A DNA stretch of 10,283 nt, from assembly GCA_016200035.1 (NCBI GenBank), contig JACQFM010000132.1, positions 1 through 10,283 on the forward strand. The letters run 5' to 3'. How positions within the stretch are numbered: the stretch's first letter is position 1; every line of letters begins with the position of its first letter. Below are positions 1 to 4,928 of the stretch, piece after piece. Below the pieces are notes generated by a model that saw only the letters and a program-made list of their open reading frames with translations, was not told the DNA's origin and made no database searches. The position numbers and the translations under genes were made by a program. The DNA is from Nitrososphaerota archaeon (GTDB lineage Archaea > Thermoproteota > Nitrososphaeria > Nitrososphaerales > Nitrosopumilaceae).

Positions 1-52
1 GTAAAGATTGCTAGCCCTTATTTTTCTAAGACTAGAGTTTACAAAATCAAAT

Positions 53-1033
53 TTATGCTTCAAGACCTATTTTTGAAATCATCATCAAGTCTTCTTGGGA
101 ATCATTGCCACCTATAGTTAGGTAACCACCAGTAATAATTCCATTTGCACCTCCAAGAAGAACTTTTTCTTGTTCATTAGCAAGATGAATCTCCCGGCCT
201 CCAGCTATCTTTAGTATGGTTCTTGGCATCAAAAACCTAAACACTGCGACTGTACGCAGAATTTCTTCAATTGGCAGTTTTGTTTGCGGTTCCATTGGGG
301 TTCCTTTTTGTGGCACTAAAATATTGATTGGGCATTCCTCTGGACATAGTTCCACCAAATCCAAGCCAAGCTCTAATCTTTGCATTCTTGATTCTCCCAT
401 GCCAATAATTCCACCACAGCACAGCTCTAGCCCTATTTTTTTGACTATCTTTGCTGTATCAATTCTGTCTTGATACGTATGAGTGGTACAAATTTTTGAA
501 AAGAAACTTCGTGATGTCTCTAAATTGTGGTTGTATCTTTTAACTCCAAGTTTCTTCAGTTGTCTTGCCATGTATTCATTTATGAAACCAAGAGAGCAAT
601 TTACCTCAATGCCAACCTCAGTGTTTACTTTTTCAATAATTTTACATATTTCATTAAATTCACTGTCAGAAGGACCGCGCCATGCACAAACTAGGCAGAA
701 GCTCTTAATCCCACTTTCTTTTGCTTTTTTTGCATTTTCAACTATTGCTTTGGCAGGCAATAATTTGTAAGTATCAATATCCGTTTTGTAAAATGCAGAT
801 TGGGAACAAAAAGAACAATCTTCTGGGCAGGTGCCTTTTTTTGCGTTAATTAGAGTTTCAACATCAACCACATTGCCATTAAAAGTTCTTGTTATCTCAT
901 TTGCGGCACTAGAAAGAAGTTGTAGGAATTCATTTGAAATGTTCATGAGTAAAATTGCTTCATCTATTGTAATTCTCTGCCCTGATAGAACTTTTTCTTT
1001 ACAGTCAGAAATAAGAGATTCTTCTGAATTCAC
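53..1033 (-). CDS. bioB: Biotin synthase (radical SAM)
   Basis: Catalyses the last step of biotin synthesis, inserting sulfur into dethiobiotin with S-adenosylmethionine and iron-sulfur clusters, in the cytoplasm. The 326-residue protein has the radical-SAM CxxxCxxC at C69, C73 and C76. Cysteines C113, C146 and C206 and R280 in the AGGRE segment fit the [2Fe-2S] ligands known from E. coli BioB. YNHNLETS (167-174) is the family signature. The start is GTG: the reading frame closes at a TAG seven codons upstream and no in-frame ATG precedes the conserved region. No Shine-Dalgarno sequence is visible, but a TATA-like box lies 26 bases before the start, so the transcript may be leaderless. A BirA-like dyad lies just beyond that box. 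bioA and bioD lie 0.6-2 kb to the right but are separately transcribed. Confidence 0.97.
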   Translation of the reverse strand: MNSEESLISDCKEKVLSGQRITIDEAILLMNISNEFLQLLSSAANEITRTFNGNVVDVETLINAKKGTCPEDCSFCSQSAFYKTDIDTYKLLPAKAIVENAKKAKESGIKSFCLVCAWRGPSDSEFNEICKIIEKVNTEVGIEVNCSLGFINEYMARQLKKLGVKRYNHNLETSRSFFSKICTTHTYQDRIDTAKIVKKIGLELCCGGIIGMGESRMQRLELGLDLVELCPEECPINILVPQKGTPMEPQTKLPIEEILRTVAVFRFLMPRTILKIAGGREIHLANEQEKVLLGGANGIITGGYLTIGGNDSQEDLMMISKIGLEA

Positions 1034-1055
1034 ATTGATTCTTTTTTGAATCTAC

Positions 1056-1063
1056 TAATTAAG
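1056..1063 (-). promoter_or_regulatory. TATA-like box of bioB
   Basis: On the minus strand this reads CTTAATTA, centred 26 bases before the bioB GTG start. The same octamer lies at the same distance before the basic-protein gene at 1438. That spacing is what an archaeal leaderless promoter should show. A second A/T box (ATTATAAAAA, about 1064-1073) lies next to it and could be used instead. Confidence 0.55.
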
Positions 1064-1073
1064 ATTTTTATAA

Positions 1074-1105
1074 TTGTAAACTAACAAAATCAACAAGGTT
1101 TATCC
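1074..1105. promoter_or_regulatory. Candidate BirA-type biotin operator
   Basis: Left arm TTGTAAACT (1074-1082) and right arm GGTTTATCC (1097-1105) are separated by 14 bases. The known BirA signal, reported for bacteria and archaea, is TTGTAAACC, 14-16 bases, GGTTTACAA. The left arm matches 8 of 9 positions and the right arm 6 of 9. The site lies directly upstream of the bioB TATA box, a sensible place for biotin-dependent repression. No BirA gene is in the window, so the cognate factor is inferred. Confidence 0.4.
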
Positions 1106-1145
1106 TTTTTTGTAACAATTTGTTTTCTTTAGTCTCTCTAAATCT

Positions 1146-1167
1146 ATTTTCATTTTTAATTGAAAAT
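1146..1167 (-). terminator. Weak A/T hairpin at end of zinc-knuckle gene
   Basis: A 7-base inverted repeat, ATTTTCA (1146-1152) and TGAAAAT (1161-1167), with an 8-base loop, overlaps the stop codon of the zinc-knuckle gene. The arms are mostly A/T and no clean T-run follows on the minus strand. It may mark the 3' end but could be chance in A/T-rich DNA. Confidence 0.2.
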
Positions 1168-1331
1168 CACTTTATCATAGTGGGGCAGATGTGTATCTGA
1201 TCAGCCTTGTATCTCTGACCGCATTTGCTGCATATCACTGATGCTGATCGCATATTTTCTCGTGAACATTTGTGAATCTCATTTACTTGAAGCATCTTTT
1301 TACAATTAGGGCATATTCGAATCTGTGGCAT
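1167..1331 (-). CDS. Double zinc-knuckle microprotein
   Basis: A 54-residue protein of unknown role built almost entirely from two metal-binding units. Each has the form CxxC, 8-9 residues, HxC: CPNC...HKC, then CSKC...HIC. Eight Cys/His ligands suggest two zinc sites, or one site per repeat. Such small zinc ribbons in archaea usually bind nucleic acid or protein partners, but the target is not visible here. The frame also allows an ATG at 1352 (61 residues). I prefer the ATG at 1331 because a TATA-like box (1351-1360) overlaps the longer start and lies about 24 bases before the shorter one. A GAGGTG ribosome-binding sequence also sits 8 bases before it. It is transcribed away from the basic-protein gene across a shared divergent promoter. 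Confidence 0.75.
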   Translation of the reverse strand: MPQIRICPNCKKMLQVNEIHKCSRENMRSASVICSKCGQRYKADQIHICPTMIK

Positions 1332-1350
1332 AACTAATACACCTCTTTTC

Positions 1351-1360
1351 ATAATATAAG
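1351..1360 (-). promoter_or_regulatory. TATA-like box of zinc-knuckle gene
   Basis: Minus strand CTTATATTAT, centred about 24 bases before the ATG at 1331. It overlaps the alternative start at 1352, which argues that the shorter reading frame is the translated one. Confidence 0.5.
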
Positions 1361-1368
1361 GACGTCTT

Positions 1369-1430
1369 CTTCAAACCTAGTCGAGCTGAAAATGATTGAT
1401 AACACATACTTAATTATCACTAGTTTGAAG
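1369..1430. repeat. Split inverted repeat in divergent promoter
   Basis: CTTCAAAC (1369-1376) is matched by GTTTGAAG (1423-1430), a perfect 8-base dyad with 46 bases between. TAGT (1378-1381) and ACTA (1419-1422) extend it if one base is bulged. The right arm lies between the TATA box and the start of the basic-protein gene. The left arm lies just upstream of the TATA box of the zinc-knuckle gene. It could be a pair of operator half-sites serving both genes. Confidence 0.35.
1409..1416 (+). promoter_or_regulatory. TATA-like box of basic-protein gene
   Basis: CTTAATTA centred about 26 bases before the ATG at 1438, identical to the bioB box. With no Shine-Dalgarno sequence before the start, this predicts a leaderless mRNA. 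Confidence 0.55.
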
Positions 1431-1437
1431 GCTGACC

Positions 1438-1653
1438 ATGGCGTCTAAAAAACGATCAAAAAGATCGAGGAGACGAGCTAAACCAGCACCAACCCGAAAG
1501 CAAATGATCACTTTGCGTGCAGCATTAAACAAGGCTAAGAGACAACGTGATATATCAATAAGAGAGGGTAGGCGACTGAAAAATTCGATTGTAGTACGAA
1601 ACCGAATGATTAGAGAGCTCGGTATAAAACTTAGCAGGGCACGAAGGCGATAA
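1438..1653 (+). CDS. Very basic small protein, unknown function
   Basis: A 71-residue protein with 28 Lys/Arg and only 3 Asp/Glu, a net charge near +25. The first 21 residues are a Ser/Arg/Lys-rich tail. Residues 22-71 look like a basic amphipathic helix region, with hydrophobic residues spaced among arginines, and end in RARRR. There is no cysteine and no membrane segment. The composition fits a nucleic-acid-binding protein (chromatin, RNA or ribosome associated), but I do not recognise the family. It starts with ATG 26 bases after a TATA-like box. It runs divergently from the zinc-knuckle gene and convergently into bioA, with one base between stop codons. A hairpin plus T-run spans its end. 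Confidence 0.7.
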   Translation: MASKKRSKRSRRRAKPAPTRKQMITLRAALNKAKRQRDISIREGRRLKNSIVVRNRMIRELGIKLSRARRR

Positions 1654-1679
1654 TTTACAACTCCTTCGTGACTTTTTTT
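1640..1679 (+). terminator. Hairpin plus T-run ending the basic-protein gene
   Basis: Perfect 8-base stem CACGAAGG (1640-1647) and CCTTCGTG (1663-1670) with a 15-base loop, followed after two bases by seven T (1673-1679). This resembles an intrinsic terminator, and archaeal polymerase also stops at T-runs alone. The stem straddles the stop codon and the downstream half lies inside the last codons of bioA. Confidence 0.5.
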
Positions 1680-2974
1680 ATTGTATCGATTGTACCATCA
1701 AGTAAGAAATCAAGTTCATTAGATGATATTGCAAGTGGTGGTACAAGTAATACGATATGCCCCAATGTGCGCAGGTATATCTTGTGCTTTTTTGCCTCAA
1801 CAAAAATTCTCTTATGTATTGATTTTTCTGGCCTGATGGGTGTTTTTTCTTTTTTACTACTCACTAGCTCAATTCCCATCAGCATTCCTTTGTGTCTTAC
1901 ATCTCCAACCAAATTCAATTCAGTGATTTCATCAATTCTTGATGTAAAAAGCTGAGTATTTTTTTTAATTTTTGAAATCAGTTTATTTTTTTCATAGAGT
2001 TTAAGATTGGCAAGTGCGGTTGCTGCAGCAAGTGGATTACCGGTAAATGTATGTCCATGGAATAGTTGTTTCATATCTTCGTATTTTCCAAGAAACGCAT
2101 CATAGATTTTTTTATTTGTTAGCGTAGCTGCAAGAGGTAGGTAGCCAGCTGTTAACATCTTTCCATACGAAACTATATCAGGAATACTGTTTTGAGACTC
2201 GTATTCTATTAAAGAACCTAATCTGCCAAACCCTGTTGCCACTTCGTCTAAGATAAGCAAAACATCGTATTTTTTGCAGAGTTTGCTAACTTTATTTTGA
2301 AAACCTAGCGGGTAAATTATTGCACCGCCTGCCACTTGGGCACCACTCTCCATTACAAAGGCTGCAATATTATCATTTTTTGAAAAAACACCTTCTATTT
2401 TTTGAATACAAAAATTTTCATACTCTTTAAAACTTTGTTTTTTTGGCATTCGATATTTGTGCGGAGTTGGGGTTCTAATTACTGAAAAAAGTAAGCTTTT
2501 GAATCTGGAAAAAAATAATGGAATGTATCCTAGTGACATAGCGCCAATGGTATCTCCATGGTAGCCATTTTCGAGTGTTACGAATCTTGTTTTGTTTTTG
2601 ACTCCAATGTTTTGCCAGTATTGTAGTGCCATTTTAGCAGCAATTTCCATTGCAGTTGAACCATCATCTGAGAAGAAGACCTTGTTCATTCCAGTAGATA
2701 TTTTGACAAGTTTTTCTGCCAACAGTTCGGCCTGATCATTTGTAAGATTGAATAGGGAAGAATGCTGTAGTTTTCTTGTCTGTCCAATTATTGCATCTAC
2801 AAGTTCCTTTTTGGAATGACCCCATACGTTACACCACATACTTGCAACTCCATCAAGCAGGCGGTTTCCCTTCGAATCAATAAGCCACATGCCTTGACCT
2901 CTAGTAATTACATCGAAGCTTTTCCATTCTTTCATCTGCGTGTAAGGATACCAAACAAAATCTTTGGATTTCAA
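1655..2974 (-). CDS. bioA: DAPA aminotransferase (biotin pathway)
   Basis: PLP-dependent class III aminotransferase that converts 7-keto-8-aminopelargonate to 7,8-diaminopelargonate. Over 439 residues it shows the BioA N-terminal signature WYPYTQM (8-14) and a DDGSTAMEIA segment for the PLP phosphate (103-112). It also has GYHGDT (137-142), LDEVATGFGR with the cofactor aspartate D243, the PLP lysine K272 in SYGKMLTAG, and GHTFTGNP (307-314). The start is TTG, directly after an in-frame TGA. The next ATG (residue 14) would remove the conserved N-terminus. No Shine-Dalgarno sequence is visible. The substrate segment reads DGVASMW where E. coli has SSWW, so the amino donor (SAM or lysine) is uncertain. 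It is divergent from bioD. Confidence 0.94.
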   Translation of the reverse strand: MKSKDFVWYPYTQMKEWKSFDVITRGQGMWLIDSKGNRLLDGVASMWCNVWGHSKKELVDAIIGQTRKLQHSSLFNLTNDQAELLAEKLVKISTGMNKVFFSDDGSTAMEIAAKMALQYWQNIGVKNKTRFVTLENGYHGDTIGAMSLGYIPLFFSRFKSLLFSVIRTPTPHKYRMPKKQSFKEYENFCIQKIEGVFSKNDNIAAFVMESGAQVAGGAIIYPLGFQNKVSKLCKKYDVLLILDEVATGFGRLGSLIEYESQNSIPDIVSYGKMLTAGYLPLAATLTNKKIYDAFLGKYEDMKQLFHGHTFTGNPLAAATALANLKLYEKNKLISKIKKNTQLFTSRIDEITELNLVGDVRHKGMLMGIELVSSKKEKTPIRPEKSIHKRIFVEAKKHKIYLRTLGHIVLLVPPLAISSNELDFLLDGTIDTIKKVTKEL

Positions 2975-2997
2975 TCAGTGGTTTTTCTGGGTTAGGC

Positions 2998-3007
2998 AAT
3001 TAATAAT
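2998..3007 (-). promoter_or_regulatory. TATA-like box of bioA
   Basis: Minus strand ATTATTAATT, centred about 28 bases before the TTG start of bioA. It is the most A/T-rich block in the 74-base bioA/bioD gap. A clear TATA box for bioD is not visible; CATAAG near 3021-3026 is a weak candidate. Confidence 0.4.
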
Positions 3008-3048
3008 GATACGGTGAGCTCATAAGGTACAAAACCAAATAACTTTCA

Positions 3049-3741
3049 TTGAGAGCATATTTTGTAACTGGGACCGACACAGGTGTTGGTAAGACTACTA
3101 TCACTGCAGGCCTTGCTGGATGTATACGTAATCTTGGAATCAATGTTGGGATTATGAAGCCAATTGCAACAGGTTTGACTGAGAAGAAAGGCTACAAATC
3201 TAAAGATGTCGCTATTCTGTCAGAGGCATCAGGGACAAATGATCCTGAAGATCTTGTCAATCCAATTTTTTTACCCGCTCTAGCCTCTCCATATGATGCT
3301 TCAAAACTTCTGAATATGCCGATTGATATGCCACTGATTTTTACCAAATTTAAAAAATTACTTTCAACTTATGATGTTGTTTTAGTTGAGGGAATCGGTG
3401 GTATAATGACTCCTATTACAAAAAATTTTTTTGTCGTAGATATGATAAAAGCAATGGCCCTAGAAGTCATCATTGTTACAAGAGCAAGTCTTGGAACACT
3501 AAATCACACTGTCATGACTTGCAAGATGTGCAAAGACAATGATATAAAAATCAAAGGTCTTATTATAAATAACTTCGATGAAAAAGGGACCATGGCAGAA
3601 AAAAATGCACCGACTACGATTTATGAGCTAACAGGAATCAATATTTTAGGTACCATTCCATTTATCAAGGATTTTAATGACATCAATATGATGGTTAAGA
3701 CTATTGAGAGAAATATAGATATACAATCACTTATATCTTAA
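3049..3741 (+). CDS. bioD: Dethiobiotin synthetase
   Basis: ATP-dependent carboxylation and ring closure of 7,8-diaminopelargonate to dethiobiotin, the substrate of BioB. The 230-residue length is normal. The P-loop GTDTGVGKTT spans residues 8-17. K37 in KPIATG matches the catalytic lysine of E. coli BioD, VEGIGG (113-118) is the second signature, and N175 is in the nucleotide-base region. The start is TTG: an in-frame TAA lies two codons upstream (3040-3042), and the protein must begin here to keep the usual MRxxFVTGTDTGVGKT form. No Shine-Dalgarno sequence precedes it. It is divergent from bioA, so both genes begin with TTG across one 74-base region. BioF is not in the window. Confidence 0.95.
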   Translation: MRAYFVTGTDTGVGKTTITAGLAGCIRNLGINVGIMKPIATGLTEKKGYKSKDVAILSEASGTNDPEDLVNPIFLPALASPYDASKLLNMPIDMPLIFTKFKKLLSTYDVVLVEGIGGIMTPITKNFFVVDMIKAMALEVIIVTRASLGTLNHTVMTCKMCKDNDIKIKGLIINNFDEKGTMAEKNAPTTIYELTGINILGTIPFIKDFNDINMMVKTIERNIDIQSLIS

Positions 3742-3856
3742 ATTTTCAAATCTGTCTTCGGTTTGTCTTTCAGAAATGAAATCAGATCGTTTCTAATATT
3801 AAAAAACGCGTTGGTGTATTACGTTATAAGATATTGCTAAAATTGACTTGATGAAA

Positions 3857-4432
3857 TTATAAGTTGAATTTTTTCCTTGTAAACTTGGTCAGCCCTAGTT
3901 TCTTTAATTCATCTGATTCCTTGATAACTGACTGGTGTTGTTTTTGTTTGTATCGTCGTAGCTTTTCTTGTAAATCCGGGAATTCGTTAGCAAGGATCTT
4001 TAATGCATAAAGCCCCGCATTTGCTGCCTTGTTTATTCCTACGGTGACGACTGGGGAACCTGTAGGCATTTCGGAAATAGACAAAAGTGAATCCAATCCT
4101 CCAAAGGCAGAGAATTTGAAGCGGCCAGAATTGCTAGACTTGTCATTGTAAACCATAATTGGCACACCTATTACTGGAATGATAGTATGTGATGCAATCA
4201 TTCCAGGAAGGTGCGCCGAACCGCCTGCTCCTGCTATGATAACCTTAAAGCCATTTTTTTCAGCATGTTTTGCATAATCTGATAATCTTGTTGGTGTTCT
4301 ATGTGCAGATACAATTTGATCTTCATGTTTCACTTTGAATTCGTCAAGAATAGTAGCTGCACCGTGCATAACTTTACTATCGGAGCTTGAACCCATGATG
4401 ATTCCAATTAGGGGTTTTTTAGAATAGCTCAT
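3857..4432 (-). CDS. purE: N5-CAIR mutase, class I PurE
   Basis: Rearranges N5-carboxyaminoimidazole ribonucleotide to CAIR in purine synthesis, using the product of PurK, which is also present. Motifs are GSSSDSKVM (14-22), SAHRTP (42-47, H44 matching the catalytic histidine) and GAGGSAHLPGM (68-78). The protein is 191 residues against a usual 160-170. The extra length comes from about 14 residues inserted between GVPI and SAFGGLDS (near 93-106) and from a basic C-terminal tail after about residue 168. It starts with ATG 25 bases after a TATA-like box, consistent with a leaderless transcript. A perfect dyad covers that box. It is convergent with bioD across 115 bases in which I see no clear element. 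Confidence 0.95.
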   Translation of the reverse strand: MSYSKKPLIGIIMGSSSDSKVMHGAATILDEFKVKHEDQIVSAHRTPTRLSDYAKHAEKNGFKVIIAGAGGSAHLPGMIASHTIIPVIGVPIMVYNDKSSNSGRFKFSAFGGLDSLLSISEMPTGSPVVTVGINKAANAGLYALKILANEFPDLQEKLRRYKQKQHQSVIKESDELKKLGLTKFTRKKFNL

Positions 4433-4451
4433 AAGATCAGACTGGATTTAA

Positions 4452-4462
4452 TTTTATTAAAC
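4452..4462 (-). promoter_or_regulatory. TATA-like box of purE
   Basis: Minus strand GTTTAATAAAA, centred 25 bases before the purE ATG. It overlaps the left arm of the inverted repeat at 4455-4485. Confidence 0.5.
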
Positions 4463-4485
4463 ATAGCTAAAGAGAGTGTTTAATA
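4455..4485. promoter_or_regulatory. Candidate purE operator (perfect dyad)
   Basis: TATTAAACA (4455-4463) and TGTTTAATA (4477-4485) form a perfect 9-base inverted repeat with a 13-base spacer. The half-site centres are 22 bases apart, about two helical turns. One arm covers the purE TATA box, so a protein bound here would block promoter use. The regulator is unknown. Confidence 0.4.
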
Positions 4486-4550
4486 CCTTATATTCCATCT
4501 GGGTTGTTTTCTAAATATTCTGCAAAAAACAAAGATTGAATTAAAATAAT

Positions 4551-4775
4551 TTAATTTGTTAATTTTTCTTCGTTTACTCTTAACTCTAACAACTCACCAG
4601 TTATTCCTGAAATTGCCCTGTCGATCTTAGAGAGGTGTTCTAGTGTTTCTTGGTCATTAGCGCGCCAAGATTTTACCTTCATGATTTCAACTTCGATTTT
4701 GATGTCAGATAGGTGACTTGCCAATAGATATGGATTACACGTCACAGATGTTGAATTTTGTTCTAATTGTGCCAA
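4551..4775 (-). CDS. Small helical protein, unknown function
   Basis: A 74-residue protein between purE and purK. After about 20 residues it is a run of charged heptad-like helix (about 20-70: DIKIEVEIMKV...LEHLSKIDRAI...ELLELRV), suggesting a small coiled coil or helical hairpin. It has one cysteine and no membrane segment. The start is TTG, supported by a strong ribosome-binding sequence AAGGAG 6 bases before it. Its TATA-like box is 39 bases upstream, which leaves a leader of about 13 bases holding the binding site. This differs from the leaderless-type spacing of its neighbours. It is on the same strand as both pur genes but has its own promoter, so a purine role is not shown. I do not recognise the family. 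Confidence 0.7.
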   Translation of the reverse strand: MAQLEQNSTSVTCNPYLLASHLSDIKIEVEIMKVKSWRANDQETLEHLSKIDRAISGITGELLELRVNEEKLTN

Positions 4776-4788
4776 TTTGATCTCCTTT
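4776..4788 (-). promoter_or_regulatory. Ribosome-binding site deciding a TTG start
   Basis: Minus strand AAAAAGGAGATCAAA, followed by TTG at 4775. AGGAG matches the anti-Shine-Dalgarno of archaeal 16S rRNA at good spacing. It is the clearest such site in the window and makes the TTG start credible. Confidence 0.6.
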
Positions 4789-4807
4789 TTGTAACTATAC
4801 TACATCA

Positions 4808-4821
4808 TTTAATTATAAAAA
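4808..4821 (-). promoter_or_regulatory. TATA-like box of the 74-residue gene
   Basis: Minus strand TTTTTATAATTAAA, centred about 39 bases before the TTG start. It predicts a short leader that includes the ribosome-binding site. Confidence 0.5.
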
Positions 4822-4870
4822 GCTGGTCTGCCATAACTGGAAATAACTCGGTATTATACACTGAAACTAT

Positions 4871-4877
4871 AAAAAAA
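4871..4877 (-). terminator. T-run downstream of purK
   Basis: Seven consecutive T on the minus strand, about 50 bases after the purK stop and upstream of the next promoter. T-runs alone can end archaeal transcription. No strong stem precedes it. Confidence 0.35.
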
Positions 4878-4928
4878 TCATAGAATGGAAAAGGGAATAA
4901 AACATCACCGGCCTTAAAAATTACAAAC

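Noticed and set aside
1..52. Open plus-strand frame from the left edge running into the end of bioB, and a half-site AGTTTACAA at 36-44
   Set aside because: The frame is short, lacks a recognisable motif and overlaps bioB. The half-site's best partner (8-16) is 19 bases away, outside the 14-16 range for a BirA site.
3742..3856. Possible RNA gene or terminator between bioD and purE
   Set aside because: No T-run, stable stem or tRNA-like clover-leaf is visible; it appears to be plain A/T-rich intergenic DNA.
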